64,000 nt of DNA, taken from contig JAFIHF010000038.1 of assembly GCA_017848855.1 (NCBI GenBank), positions 1 to 64,000 of the forward strand, read 5' to 3'. Both the position numbers and the translations under genes were made by a program. The notes under the pieces are model-generated. The model was not told the origin of the DNA. It was given only the letters and a program-made list of their open reading frames with translations, and ran no database searches. The stretch is from Rhodanobacter denitrificans (GTDB lineage: Bacteria; Pseudomonadota; Gammaproteobacteria; Xanthomonadales; Rhodanobacteraceae). Positions 12,592 to 21,410 of this stretch are shown here, piece after piece. Each line of letters begins with the position of its first letter. The first letter of the stretch is position 1.

Positions 12592-12698
12592 AAGCGAGAA
12601 GTGAGTGAAGAGGAGTGAGAAATGAGAGAAGAGCTGGGCAAGCCGCGCTGTCGCTTTCTCTATCCACTCACTTCTCTTCACTCACTCCTGCAGATTTT

Positions 12699-13724
12699 TC
12701 AGGCGTCGCCGAACAACCCGTGCGGGTACTCCGGCTTCTGCGCGCGCGCCATCAGCGCCTTCAGCCCTTCGGCCGGGGTGACTTCGCCGTGCAGCACGGC
12801 GCGCACGCCGGCGCTGATCGGCAGGTCGAGGCCGTGCTTGGCGGCCAGCCGCGCCACCTCGTCGGCGGCGAGCACGCTTTCCACCACCTGGCCGATCTGG
12901 CGTACCGCCTCGTCGATCGCCACGCCCTGGCCCAGCGCGAGGCCGAGCCGGCGGTTGCGCGAGAGGTCGCCGGTGCAGGTGAGCACGAGGTCGCCGAGGC
13001 CGGACAGGCCGATCAGGGTTTCCGGCCGCGCGCCCAGCGCCACGCCGAGGCGCAGCATCTCGTTCATGCCGCGGGTGATCAGGCCGGCGCGGGCGTTCAG
13101 GCCCAGGTTCATGCCGTCGGCGATGCCGGTGGCCACCGCCAGCACGTTCTTCATCGCGCCGCCGAGTTCCGCGCCCAGCATGTCGCCGCCGGTGTAGGCG
13201 CGCAGGTTCGGCGCGTGCAGCAGCTGGGCGAGGCGCTGTGCGCAGGCGGTGTCTTCCGAATGCACGGTGACCGCGCTGGGCAGGCCGGCTGCCACTTCCT
13301 TGGCGAACGAAGGCCCGGTGACCACCGCCGCCGGATGCCCCGGCAAGCGTTGCGCCACCAGCTCATGCAGGAAGCGGCCGGTGCCCGGCTCGAAGCCCTT
13401 GGTGGCCCAGGCCAGCGTGGCGCCGGGGGCCAAGAGCGGCGCCACGTCGTCCAGCATCGCGGCGAACGCATGGCTGGGCACCACCAGCAGCACCACCTCG
13501 GCGCCGCGCACGGCGGCGGCGAGGTCGGGCTCGTAGGCCAGCGAGGCCGGCAGCTCGATGCCCGGCAGGTAGCGCTGGTTGCAGCGCGCCGCGGCCATCG
13601 CCGCCAGCGCGGCCGGGTCGCGGCCCCACAGCTTGGTCGGCACGCCGTTGCGTGCGATCAGCGCGGCCAACGCGGTACCCCAGGAACCGGCACCGAGTAC
13701 CGCCAGGGTTGGGAACGACGTCAT
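12699..13724 (-). CDS. gpsA: NAD(P)-dependent glycerol-3-phosphate dehydrogenase
   Basis: Reduces dihydroxyacetone phosphate to sn-glycerol 3-phosphate, the backbone for phospholipids. The 341-residue protein opens with the Rossmann loop [12 protein letters not shown] (residues 9-20), has the LLVVPSHAF segment near residue 80, the catalytic lysine in [12 protein letters not shown] near 195, and the substrate motif [18 protein letters not shown] near 250. It follows secB by 9 bp on the same strand, a gene order common in proteobacteria. PlsB, which uses the product, is encoded at 41854. Confidence 0.97.
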   Translation of the reverse strand: MTSFPTLAVLGAGSWGTALAALIARNGVPTKLWGRDPAALAAMAAARCNQRYLPGIELPASLAYEPDLAAAVRGAEVVLLVVPSHAFAAMLDDVAPLLAPGATLAWATKGFEPGTGRFLHELVAQRLPGHPAAVVTGPSFAKEVAAGLPSAVTVHSEDTACAQRLAQLLHAPNLRAYTGGDMLGAELGGAMKNVLAVATGIADGMNLGLNARAGLITRGMNEMLRLGVALGARPETLIGLSGLGDLVLTCTGDLSRNRRLGLALGQGVAIDEAVRQIGQVVESVLAADEVARLAAKHGLDLPISAGVRAVLHGEVTPAEGLKALMARAQKPEYPHGLFGDA

Positions 13725-13733
13725 GCGCCGGGC

Positions 13734-14246
13734 TTAGCTGTTGAGCTGGGCCGGTGCGTCCCCGCCGCCGGCCATGCGGCGCATCTGCTCGGCGTAGAGG
13801 GCGTCGAAGTTGATCGGCTGCAGCAGGAACGGCGGGAAACCGCCCTCCAGCACCATCGAGGAGATCACCTGGCGCGCGTACGGGAACAGCAGGTTCGGGC
13901 AGTAGCTGCCGATCACCCCGGCGCGGTCCTCGTCGCTGAAGCCGGCGATGCCGAACAGGCCGGCCTGCTCCACCTCGGCGAGGTAGGCGGTGCGCTCGCC
14001 CAGCGTGCAGGTGAGGGTGACGCTGAGCACCACTTCGTACAGGTCGTTGCCCAGGTCCATGGCCTTGTGGCCCAGGTTCAGCTGCACCTGCGGCGCGGTC
14101 TGGTCGCTCTCGCCGGAGAACTCCTGGAAGATCTGCGGCGCGCCCGGCACCTCGAAGGAAACATCCTTCACGTAGATCTTCTGCAGCACCAGCTGCGGCG
14201 GGTTGCCCTGCGCGCTGGCCTGGCCGTTGGCGATGACTTCTGCCAT
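13734..14246 (-). CDS. secB: Protein-export chaperone SecB
   Basis: Cytoplasmic tetrameric chaperone that keeps precursor proteins unfolded and hands them to SecA. At 170 residues it has the normal length, with the family segments YVKDVSFEVPGAPQIF near the N-terminus, LEVVLSVT-like strands (YEVVLSVTLTC), EVEQAGLFGI, and LLFPYARQVIS with the downstream GGFPPFLLQPINFDALY. The ATG at 14246 follows GGGATTCC; longer frames upstream are not supported. It is first in an operon with gpsA. Confidence 0.97.
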   Translation of the reverse strand: MAEVIANGQASAQGNPPQLVLQKIYVKDVSFEVPGAPQIFQEFSGESDQTAPQVQLNLGHKAMDLGNDLYEVVLSVTLTCTLGERTAYLAEVEQAGLFGIAGFSDEDRAGVIGSYCPNLLFPYARQVISSMVLEGGFPPFLLQPINFDALYAEQMRRMAGGGDAPAQLNS

Positions 14247-14343
14247 GGGAATCCCTCTAGTCGGTCTGGCGTCAAAAGAGGCTGATTGTTTCATACCTGC
14301 CGGCCCAGTGCATACGCGGCAAGACGCCGCCCGGCCGGCAGGA

Positions 14344-14373
14344 TTGCGCACAGGCCTGTTTCTGCAGGATAAT
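14344..14373 (+). promoter_or_regulatory. Probable promoter of rpmB-rpmG
   Basis: TTGCGC and GATAAT separated by 18 bp match the sigma-70 pattern, and lie about 165 bp upstream of rpmB, in the gap between the divergent secB and rpmB genes. The resulting leader of about 160 nt contains no recognised riboswitch. Confidence 0.45.
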
Positions 14374-14539
14374 GCGCGGCTTGCCAGTACCGACCCGACC
14401 CGTTCGGGGCGCCCGCCACGCGATGCGGGCCTTGCGGCGAGGCAGGCGCAACACCCTCCAGCATCGCGTGGCGCATGGCGCCGCTGGGCCGATGTCGCCC
14501 TGGCCAACGGGCGATCGACAGAACACCACGGAGCTCATC

Positions 14540-14776
14540 ATGGCCCGCATTTGCCAAGTCACCGGAAAGGGTGTGCAGACCGGCAACAACGTCTCGCACG
14601 CCAACAACAAGACCCGTCGCCGCTGGTTGCCGAACCTGCACGAGCGCCGCTTCTGGGTCGCCAGCGAAAACCGCTGGGTCAAGCTGCGCGTTTCCAACCA
14701 CGCGCTGCGTACCATCGACAAGAAGGGCATCGAGGCCGTGATCGCCGAGCTGCGTGCCCGCGGTGAGAAGGTCTAA
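14540..14776 (+). CDS. rpmB: 50S ribosomal protein L28
   Basis: The 78-residue L28 protein of the large ribosomal subunit. The N-terminus [20 protein letters not shown] and the following [11 protein letters not shown] are unmistakable for L28. There is no zinc-binding CxxC pair beyond the first cysteine, so this is the zinc-free form. It lies 11 bp upstream of rpmG, the usual L28-L33 pair. Confidence 0.98.
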   Translation: MARICQVTGKGVQTGNNVSHANNKTRRRWLPNLHERRFWVASENRWVKLRVSNHALRTIDKKGIEAVIAELRARGEKV

Positions 14777-14787
14777 GGAGAACAGTC

Positions 14788-14955
14788 ATGGCCAAGGGTG
14801 CAAACGACAAGATCCGCCTGATTTCTTCGGCCGGTACCGGCCACTTCTACACCACGCAGAAGAACAAGAAGAACACGCCGGAAAAGTTCGAGTTCAAGAA
14901 GTACGATCCGGTCGTGCGCAAGCACGTGATCTACAAGGAAGGCAAGATCAAGTGA
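14788..14955 (+). CDS. rpmG: 50S ribosomal protein L33
   Basis: The 55-residue L33 protein. The sequence [20 protein letters not shown] followed by LEFKKYDP-like [19 protein letters not shown] is diagnostic. It lacks the CxxC zinc ribbons of some L33 paralogues. TAAGGAG lies just before its ATG at 14788. Co-transcribed with rpmB and followed by strong hairpins. Confidence 0.98.
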   Translation: MAKGANDKIRLISSAGTGHFYTTQKNKKNTPEKFEFKKYDPVVRKHVIYKEGKIK

Positions 14956-14995
14956 GCAACGCTCCAAGCGCCTTGCGCTTGGAGCATCGTTGCTC
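14954..14995 (+). terminator. Long hairpin directly after rpmG
   Basis: GAGCAAC-GCTCCAAGCG pairs with GCGCTTGGAGC and GTTGCTC across a short loop, beginning at the rpmG stop codon. It has no T-run of its own, so it may protect the 3' end of the messenger or assist the terminator 30 bp further on. Confidence 0.55.
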
Positions 14996-15026
14996 ACCCC
15001 GGCGCAGGCCGGGGTCCAGTGCCTTC

Positions 15027-15056
15027 GAAAAAACCCGCCGCAAGGCGGGTTTTTTC
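15027..15056 (+). terminator. Rho-independent terminator of rpmB-rpmG
   Basis: AAAAACCCGCC, loop GCAA, then GGCGGGTTTTTTC: a 7-8 bp GC stem with flanking A and T runs. It is the clearest intrinsic terminator in the window. Confidence 0.9.
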
Positions 15057-15154
15057 TTGCCCGCGACTGACCAGTTCCGTACACCACCACGACGCAGCAG
15101 CGTTATCGTTGGGTATCCGGGCAACGACGCCCGCACTCGCCGGAGGAACCCACC

Positions 15155-15691
15155 ATGACCCGCCGGATTACCCCGTTCATCCTGCTCGCCGCCCTGCTCG
15201 CCCTCCCGACCCTGGCCGCAACGCCAGCGAGCACAGCGACTCCAACCGCACCCACGAACGTCACCGTCAGCTACGACCACCCCGAGAACTTCACCGAGAC
15301 CCGCAAAGTGCGCGCGCTGGCGCCCCAGCTTGCCGACGACGATTACCTGAAGGTGCTGCAGGCCTACATGGAGAACCGCGCCGGCAAGATGCTGCTGCCG
15401 GGCGAGCATCTCGACATCGTCGTGACCGACATCGACCGCGCGGGCAACTTCGAGCCTTGGCGCCACGGCACGCTGCGCGAGGTGCGCATCATCAAGGACG
15501 TCTACCCGCCGCGCATCGACCTGCGCTTCCGCCTGCTCGATGCGAATGGCAAGGTCATCCGCGAGGGCATGCGCAAGCTGCGCGACCCGGCCTTCATGAC
15601 CGGCAGCGTCAACACCCCGGGCAGCGACAGCCTGCGCTACGAGAAGGCGTTGATCGACCGCTGGCTGCGCAAGGGGCCGGGGCAGCTCTGA
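15155..15691 (+). CDS. DUF3016 family exported protein
   Basis: A 178-residue protein with a signal peptide (ITPFILLAALLALPTLAATPA) that I recognise as DUF3016, a family common in Xanthomonadales and relatives but without assigned function. Visible family features are VTVSYDHPENFTETR after a Thr/Pro-rich linker, the central DIVVTDIDRAGNFEPW segment, VYPPRIDLRF and the conserved C-terminal KALIDRWLRK. It should reside in the periplasm. It ends at a REPIN and a bidirectional terminator. No operon partner. Confidence 0.8.
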   Translation: MTRRITPFILLAALLALPTLAATPASTATPTAPTNVTVSYDHPENFTETRKVRALAPQLADDDYLKVLQAYMENRAGKMLLPGEHLDIVVTDIDRAGNFEPWRHGTLREVRIIKDVYPPRIDLRFRLLDANGKVIREGMRKLRDPAFMTGSVNTPGSDSLRYEKALIDRWLRKGPGQL

Positions 15692-15719
15692 TGCCATCTC
15701 ACGCCTGCACATCGCGCCC

Positions 15720-15797
15720 GTAGGAGCGCACCCTGTGCGCGATCGCTCTGACGCCTGATCGGAGCGAAAAGCGATCGCGCACAGGGTGCGCTCCTAC
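15720..15797. repeat. REPIN-type paired inverted repeat (family A)
   Basis: Two 28-nt arms, 15720-15747 and 15770-15797, are exact complements and enclose a 22-nt loop. The arms begin GTAGGAGCGCACCC and end ATCGCT. A second complete element at 41727-41802, in the opposite orientation, has the same outer arm but ends AATGCT, again with exact complementarity. Confidence 0.92.
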
Positions 15798-15811
15798 GAC
15801 GGGCGATACCC

Positions 15812-15851
15812 GCAAACGGAAAGCCCGCCATTCGGCGGGCTTTCCGTTTGC
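15812..15851. terminator. Bidirectional terminator between DUF3016 gene and desaturase gene
   Basis: An 18-bp perfect stem (GCAAACGGAAAGCCCGCC and its complement) with the 4-nt loop ATTC lies between the two convergent genes. The GGAAAG/CTTTCC base gives T-rich tails in both directions. Confidence 0.8.
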
Positions 15852-15867
15852 AAGCTTGCGGCGCGAA

Positions 15868-17058
15868 TCAGGCGGCGACCGCGTAGCCCTTGAGCCGGGC
15901 CGCGAACTCCTGCAGCACGCGGATGCCGCTCTGCTCGGCCTCGGCAATCCACTGCTGCAGGCCCTTCAGCGCCTGCTCGGCGCCGCGCTGCTCCAGCAGG
16001 GCGGCGAGGCGGTTGCGGAACTCGCACACCGTCTTCAGCGTGGGGCGCTTGGCCAGCACGGCCTGCAGCTTGCTGCTGCCGTCGCTGTCCAGCCAGCGGC
16101 CGTTGTCGGCCAGCGCGCGGCGCAGGCGGCGCGGCACCGACTTGATGCTCTCGCCGGCGTGCGCGGCTTCCTCGCGCAGGGTGGGCACGATCACGTTGCG
16201 GTAGTAGTCGGTCATCGCCTGGAAGCGGTGGGTGAGCAGCGCCTTCAGCGTCTCGGCGTCGGGCAGCGGCACGTTGGGGCGCACGTCCAGCGTGGGCGCC
16301 ACGCGCAGCACCTTGGCCAGGCCCACGGCGCGCAGCGCGCAGATCGCCGCCCAGCCGATGTCGAACTCCCACTTGCGCAGCGCGAACTTCGCCGAGCTGG
16401 GGAAGGCGTGGTGGTTGTTGTGCAGCTCCTCGCCGCCGATCCAGAAACCCCACGGCAGCAGGTTGCGCGAGGTGTCGGCGCTCTCGAAGTTGCGGTAGCC
16501 GGCCCAGTGGCCGATGCCGTTGACGAAGCCGGCGGCCCAGAACGGGATCCAGATCATCTGCACCGCCCAGATCGCCGCACCGATCACGCCGAACAGCGCG
16601 ATGTCGATCACCGCCATCAGCGCCGGGCCCCAGTAGGGATGCGCGCCGTAGACCTTGTGCTCGACCCAGTCGTCCGGCGTGCCGCGGCCGTACTGCTGCA
16701 TGTCGGCCTTGTTGTGGCAGGCGTCGCGGTACAGCGACACGCCGTCCCAGAACACCTTGCTGATGCCGTAGATCACCGGGCTGTGCGGATCTTCCTCGGT
16801 CTCCACCTTGGCGTGGTGCTTGCGGTGCACCGCCACCCACTCGCGGGTGACCATGCCGGTGCTGAGCCAGCCCCAGAAACGGAAGAAGTGCGCCAGCGCG
16901 GGATGGAAATCCACGCCGCGGTGAGTCTGGCTGCGGTGCAGGTACAGCGTCACCGTGAAGATGGTGAGCTGGGTCACCACCAGTAGGTAGACCAGCATGC
17001 CCACCCAACCGGCATGGGTGAGGCCGTTGGCCAGGAAATTCAGCACGGAATCGAGCAT
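15868..17058 (-). CDS. Membrane fatty-acid desaturase (acyl-CoA/phospholipid delta-9 type)
   Basis: Introduces a cis double bond into acyl chains using an oxo-bridged di-iron centre in the inner membrane. Three histidine boxes are present: HRSQTHR (about residue 42), HRKHH (about 79) and HNNHH (about 214). Membrane helices lie near residues 17-38, 140-170 and elsewhere. Length (396) and order resemble Pseudomonas aeruginosa DesA rather than eukaryotic SCD; the last 150 residues form a soluble tail with a CEFRNRLAALLEQR segment. Desaturation would sit downstream of PlsB-derived phospholipid synthesis. The gene is alone, divergent from the ABC operon. Confidence 0.9.
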   Translation of the reverse strand: MLDSVLNFLANGLTHAGWVGMLVYLLVVTQLTIFTVTLYLHRSQTHRGVDFHPALAHFFRFWGWLSTGMVTREWVAVHRKHHAKVETEEDPHSPVIYGISKVFWDGVSLYRDACHNKADMQQYGRGTPDDWVEHKVYGAHPYWGPALMAVIDIALFGVIGAAIWAVQMIWIPFWAAGFVNGIGHWAGYRNFESADTSRNLLPWGFWIGGEELHNNHHAFPSSAKFALRKWEFDIGWAAICALRAVGLAKVLRVAPTLDVRPNVPLPDAETLKALLTHRFQAMTDYYRNVIVPTLREEAAHAGESIKSVPRRLRRALADNGRWLDSDGSSKLQAVLAKRPTLKTVCEFRNRLAALLEQRGAEQALKGLQQWIAEAEQSGIRVLQEFAARLKGYAVAA

Positions 17059-17253
17059 CGGATCGGGACTCGGACGAGGTCGTGGGGCAGTCTAGGCGAG
17101 GGTTTGCCGTACCCGCCAGCATGTTGGCACAGCGGTTTTTCATGATACGGCGCGGACACTTGCGCTTTCGTTAAACAGCAACGCCGGTTCACGGTGCGCC
17201 GCTGTGACCGCCACCGGTTGTATGGGAGATGGGGTCGCATCGACAATCGCACA

Positions 17254-18000
17254 ATGACCGACGCCCATTCCGCCGCGCCGCCCGTGCTGCAACTCGATCG
17301 CGTCTCCCGCCGCCGCGCCGGGCGCGCGGCCGTGCAGGAGCTGAGCCTGGCGCTGGCGCCGGGCCAGGTGCTGGGCCTGCTGGGCGTCAACGGCGCCGGC
17401 AAGTCCACCACGCTGGCGATGATCGCGGGCGCGCTGCGGCCCGACAGCGGCGGGATCCGCCTGCAGGGCGAAGACTTCCTGGAACGGCCGGAGCTGGCGC
17501 GCCGGCTGATCGGCTGGCTGCCCGAACGCGCGCCGGTGTGGCCGGAACTGACCGTGGCCGAGCACCTGGACGCCCACGGCCGCCTGCGCGGCCTGCGCGC
17601 CGCCGAATTGCGCGCGGCGCGCGCCGTCGTCGTCGAGCGGCTGGAACTGCAGCCGCTGGCGCGCCGGCTGGCGGGCGTGCTGTCGCAGGGCCAGCGCCAG
17701 CGCCTGGGCCTGGCCTGCGCGCTGCTGCATCGCCCCGCCCTGCTGGTGCTGGACGAACCGGCGAACGCGCTCGACCCGGTGCAGGTCGCCGCGCTGCGCG
17801 GCCTGATCCGCGAGCAGGCCGCCGCGGGCACCGCGGTGATCCTGTCCACCCACGTGCTGGTCGAGGTCACCGCGGTGTGCGACCGCGTGGCGATCCTGCA
17901 CGAGGGCCGCCTGCGTCACGAAGGCGCGCTGCGCGCCGACGGCCATGCCGCGCTGGAGCGGCGCTTCTTCGAGATCGCCATGCAGGCACGCGCCGCATGA
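17254..18000 (+). CDS. ABC transporter ATPase, GldA/NosF-like
   Basis: A 248-residue ATP-binding subunit. Walker A is GVNGAGKSTT near residue 50, the Q-loop region follows, the signature is LSQGQRQRLGLA, Walker B ALLVLDEPANALDP, and the switch His is in ILSTHVL. The ATG at 17254 is favoured over an upstream in-frame start because it gives the standard N-terminus. First gene of a four-gene operon; its stop overlaps the next start (ATGA). The downstream permease and GldG-like protein make it part of a Gld-type ABC-2 system whose cargo is unknown in non-gliding bacteria. Confidence 0.88.
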   Translation: MTDAHSAAPPVLQLDRVSRRRAGRAAVQELSLALAPGQVLGLLGVNGAGKSTTLAMIAGALRPDSGGIRLQGEDFLERPELARRLIGWLPERAPVWPELTVAEHLDAHGRLRGLRAAELRAARAVVVERLELQPLARRLAGVLSQGQRQRLGLACALLHRPALLVLDEPANALDPVQVAALRGLIREQAAAGTAVILSTHVLVEVTAVCDRVAILHEGRLRHEGALRADGHAALERRFFEIAMQARAA

Positions 18001-18752
18001 GTTTCCTCGCGATGTTCCGACTGGAAAGCCACCGGCTGTGGCTGCGCCCGCTGGCTTGGGTGCTGCTGGCCTTGAGCCTGGCCTGGCTGGGCTGGAATTT
18101 CACCCTGCTGCTGGGCAGTTTCCTCGCCAGCCAGGTGCAGCGCGCGGCGCTGGCGGACAGCCCCGGCTACGTGGACTTGGTGGCCGTGCCGCTGCTGGGC
18201 CAACTGGCGCAGCTGGCCTTCCTCGTGGTGCCGCTGCTGGCGATGTCCAGCCTCGCCGGCGAGCGGCGCGACGGCAGCCTGCCGCTGCTGTTCTCGGCGG
18301 GCCTGCCCGCCTCGCGCATCGTGCTGGGCAAGTACGCCGCCGTGCTGCTGTGGCTGCTGGCGTGGCTGCTGCTCACCCTCGCCATGCCGCTGTCGCTGGC
18401 GCACGCCACCACGCCGGACTGGGGCAAGCTCGCCGCCGCCGCGCTGGGCATCGCCCTGATGCTCGCGGCGCTCGCGGCGCTTGCGGTGGCGGCGTCCGCC
18501 TTCACCGCGCATCCGGCGATCGCCGCCGTGCTGGCCCTGCTGCTGGGGCTGGCGCTGTGGACGGCGAACCTCGGCGCGCAGCTGGCCGGCGTCGACAACG
18601 GCGTCATCAACTGGCTCGCGATGAGCACGCACGAGCAGAACCTGCTGCGCGGCCTGGTTTCCAGCGCCGACGTGCTGTGGTTCGTGCTGCTGATTGCGGC
18701 GTGCCTCGCGCTGGCCACGCGCCGGCTCGCGGCCGAACGGGAGCGCGGCTGA
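17997..18752 (+). CDS. ABC-2 type permease, GldF/NosY-like
   Basis: A 251-residue inner-membrane protein with six predicted helices (for example residues 17-36, 64-84, 112-134, 142-165, 170-190, 222-240). The segment SSLAGERRDGSLPLLFSAGL after helix 2 is the hallmark of the ABC-2 family that includes GldF and NosY. Overlaps the ATPase gene by 4 bp (ATGA) and the next gene by 1 bp, so all are translated together. Confidence 0.87.
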   Translation: MSFLAMFRLESHRLWLRPLAWVLLALSLAWLGWNFTLLLGSFLASQVQRAALADSPGYVDLVAVPLLGQLAQLAFLVVPLLAMSSLAGERRDGSLPLLFSAGLPASRIVLGKYAAVLLWLLAWLLLTLAMPLSLAHATTPDWGKLAAAALGIALMLAALAALAVAASAFTAHPAIAAVLALLLGLALWTANLGAQLAGVDNGVINWLAMSTHEQNLLRGLVSSADVLWFVLLIAACLALATRRLAAERERG

Positions 18753-20095
18753 TGCGTCGCCTCGACGGCTGGTTGTTCGCGCTGCTGATCCTGCTCGGTG
18801 CCGGCGCGCTCGGTTACCTCGGCACGCGCTACGCGCGCGTTGCCGACTGGACCGCGAACGGCCGCCTGGGCCTGTCGTCGCAGAGCCGCGCGGTGCTGGC
18901 GAAGCTGGACGGCCCGGTGGAGATCACCAGCTACGCGAGCCCGCAGGGCGACCTGCGCGCGCAGGTGGCGGGCTTCCTCGCGCGCTACCGGCGGGCGAAG
19001 CCCGATCTCGGCCTGCGCTTCGTCGATCCGCAGCAGGACCCGGCGAAGATGCGCGAGCTGGGCATAGCCGTGGACGGCGAACTGATCCTCGACTACCACG
19101 GCCACCAGCAGCGGCTCACCGAACTGTCCGAAGCCAGCGTGACGAACGCGCTGGAGCGCTTGATGCGCGGCAACGACCGCATCGTGGCCTTCGTCACCGG
19201 CGACGGCGAACGCCTGCCCGCCGGCAAGGGCAACGCCGACCTCGGCATGCTGATGGGCCAGCTCGCGCAGAGCGGCCTGCGCGCGGTGCCGCTGAGCTTC
19301 GCCCAGGCCGCCGCGGTGCCGCAGGGCACCGACCTCGTGGTGCTGGCCAGCCCCACCGTGGCGCTGCCCGCCGGCGCGGTGCAGGCGCTGGTGACCTACG
19401 TGCAGGACGGCGGCAACCTGCTGTGGCTGCGCGACCCGGCGAACGATGGGCTCGGCCTCGATCCGCTGGCGCAAGCGCTGGGCATCCAGGTGCTGCCGGG
19501 CGTGCTGGTGGACGGCGGCGGCGCGGCACTGGGCCTCGGCGATCCGCGCCTGCTCGCCGTCGCCATGTATCCACCCAACCCGGTCACCCGCGGCTTCACG
19601 CTCGCCACACGCTTCCCGCAGGTGGCCGCGCTGGCGCGCACCGGCGCGGGCGACTGGACGGTGACGCCGCTGCTGCGCTCCAGCACGCAGAGCTGGACCG
19701 AGTTCCACCCGATCGACAACGCGCACCCGTCCGCGATCCGCTACGACGCCGCGGCCGGCGAGTTCAAGGGCCCGCTGGACTTCGGCCTCACCCTGAGCCG
19801 GCTCTCGCCCAGCCCCGACAAGCGCGAGCAGCGCGCGGTGGTGATCGGCGACGGCGACTTCCTCTCCAACGCCTACCTCGGCGAAGGCGGCAACCGCGCG
19901 CTGGGCGAACGCATCTTCAACTGGCTGCTCGGCGACGACGCGCTGGTCGACCTGCCCCGCAACGGCGTGCCCGACCGCGTGCTGCGCATCGGCCAGCGCG
20001 AACTCAACCTCGCCAGCCTCGGCTTCATGGTGGTGCTGCCGCTGCTGCTGCTCATCGTCGGCGGACTGCTGACCTGGCGCCGTCGCCGCGCATGA
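18752..20095 (+). CDS. GldG-like auxiliary protein of ABC-2 system (ABC_transp_aux)
   Basis: A 447-residue protein with one N-terminal helix (residues 8-26) and one C-terminal helix (about 421-441), a large periplasmic domain between them. The middle resembles the GldG/IFT52-like fold: DLVVLASPTVALPAGAVQALVTYV, then GGNLLWLRDP and VVIGDGDFLSNAYLG near residue 360. In Bacteroidetes GldA-GldF-GldG support gliding and secretion; here the function is open. Start overlaps the stop of the permease gene. Confidence 0.82.
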   Translation: MRRLDGWLFALLILLGAGALGYLGTRYARVADWTANGRLGLSSQSRAVLAKLDGPVEITSYASPQGDLRAQVAGFLARYRRAKPDLGLRFVDPQQDPAKMRELGIAVDGELILDYHGHQQRLTELSEASVTNALERLMRGNDRIVAFVTGDGERLPAGKGNADLGMLMGQLAQSGLRAVPLSFAQAAAVPQGTDLVVLASPTVALPAGAVQALVTYVQDGGNLLWLRDPANDGLGLDPLAQALGIQVLPGVLVDGGGAALGLGDPRLLAVAMYPPNPVTRGFTLATRFPQVAALARTGAGDWTVTPLLRSSTQSWTEFHPIDNAHPSAIRYDAAAGEFKGPLDFGLTLSRLSPSPDKREQRAVVIGDGDFLSNAYLGEGGNRALGERIFNWLLGDDALVDLPRNGVPDRVLRIGQRELNLASLGFMVVLPLLLLIVGGLLTWRRRRA

Positions 20096-20580
20096 AGCGC
20101 TCCGCCCGCTCGCGTCTGCTGCTTCTGCTCGGCGTCGCCGCGCTGACCGCGCTGGCGCTGTGGCAATGGCAGCGCGACGCACGCGCCGTGCCAGGCGCCC
20201 TGCTCGCGCTCGATCCCGCGGCGATCACGCAGGTGACCCTGCAACTCGGCGACGCCCCCGCCGCGCACTACGCGAAACGCGACGGCCACTGGTGGCGCGC
20301 CGACGGCCAGCGCGCCGACGACCGCTACCTCGCCACGCTCACCGATGCCGCCGCCGCTCCCGTGCTGCAATGGCGCGCCGCCAGCGACTTCGATGCCGCG
20401 AAGATCGGCCTTGATCCACCACAGGCCGTGCTCACGCTCGATGGCCAGCGCCTTGTCTTCGGCGCGATGTCGGCTACCGGGCCGCAGTGTTATGTGGGGA
20501 TGGGCGAGCGCGTGGCGCTGGTGTCGCTGCGGTTCATGCCGCGGGAGGCGGCGACGTCGGAGCACGTCGAGTTGCGTTGA
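20092..20580 (+). CDS. DUF4340-like small membrane-anchored protein
   Basis: Last gene of the ABC operon, overlapping the previous stop (ATGA). The 162-residue product has an N-terminal anchor (LLLLLGVAALTALALWQW) and then a domain with repeated beta-strand character (ITQVTLQLG, HYAKRDGHWWRADG, VLTLDGQRLVFG). Position and pattern suggest DUF4340, often found after GldG-like genes, but that family is usually longer, so this may be a shortened version. It ends where the repeat field begins. Confidence 0.6.
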   Translation: MKRSARSRLLLLLGVAALTALALWQWQRDARAVPGALLALDPAAITQVTLQLGDAPAAHYAKRDGHWWRADGQRADDRYLATLTDAAAAPVLQWRAASDFDAAKIGLDPPQAVLTLDGQRLVFGAMSATGPQCYVGMGERVALVSLRFMPREAATSEHVELR

Positions 20581-21410
20581 TTGCGGGCTGCTCTTTCTTC
20601 GCCCTTCGCTGGCTCGCCTATCGCAGCGTGCATTTCCCCTCTCCCGCTTGCGGGAGAGGGGTTGGGGAGAGGGGCTTTTGCTCTGGTGCTTTCGCAAGGA
20701 ACAAAGCAGTTTCGAGCGCCTGCCGGCGCCCGAGTTCCTTTCTCTTTGCTTGCCCAAAGAGAAAGGAACCAAAGAGAAATGGCACCCCGATGGCGCGCCC
20801 TCCGGGCATCCTGCCCTGCGGGTACGCGGGCGGGTTCCGGGGTTTTTCGACGGGACTCCTGTCCCGGCGAAAAACTGGCTCGCATCCCTGCGAGCCATCC
20901 TGCGGACTTTCCTCCACCCGCCCGCCGCGCCATAGGGGCCCCGGGTAGAGCAGCGCGCTCCCAGCGCGCACTCTTCAAAAGAGCAACAGCGCCGCAAGTT
21001 TGCGGCGCCGTGGCTTTTGCCTTTGCTTCTGGCGCGCACGATGCGCGCCTGCTTCTCCGGGGCCCCTCGGCGGCGGTGAGACGGGGACGAGAAGGCCGCG
21101 CAGCGGGCGAGGCCATGGATGGACTCGCCTTTTCGACCGGGCAGGATGCCCGGCCGAAAAGCCCGGCCACGGCTCACGCACTTTCCGTCCATGGATGGAC
21201 GGAAAGCGTCGCCGCGGGGTGCCCTTTCTCTTTGGCTACTTTCTCTTTGGGCACGCAAAGAGAAAGTAGCTCGGGCCGCGGCAGCGGCTCGAAACCGCTT
21301 TGTTCCTTGCGGCAGAAACCGCTTTGAACCTGGCGAGAGCACAACTCAAACGCATCCCCGCATGCAGCAACCCGCTAGCATGCGCCAGCACAAAACAACA
21401 AAGCCCCGTC
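20581..21410. repeat. 830-bp non-coding field of composite hairpin repeats
   Basis: No gene of its own is supported. From left to right: a CCCTCTCCCGC/GCGGGAGAGGG element (20636-20675); a 14-bp stem TTCCTTTCTCTTTG with its complement (about 20735-20770); GCGCGCTCCCAGCGCGC and GCCGCAAGTTTGCGGCG palindromes (about 20950-21010); a CTTTCCGTCCAT palindrome (about 21180-21206); a 15-bp stem GCTACTTTCTCTTTG (about 21233-21270). The part from about 21160 to 21330 parallels 1-170. The long open frames across both strands (up to about 250 codons) consist of translated repeat. A TAGCAT at 21376-21381 may be the -10 box of mutM. Confidence 0.8.

Noticed and set aside
14754-15158. 134-codon frame over rpmG and its terminator
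   Set aside because: Reads through rpmG in another frame and through the terminator hairpin.
20581-21327. 248-codon frame in the repeat field
   Set aside because: It is translated repeat (palindromes and hairpins), with matching frames on both strands and no start signal.
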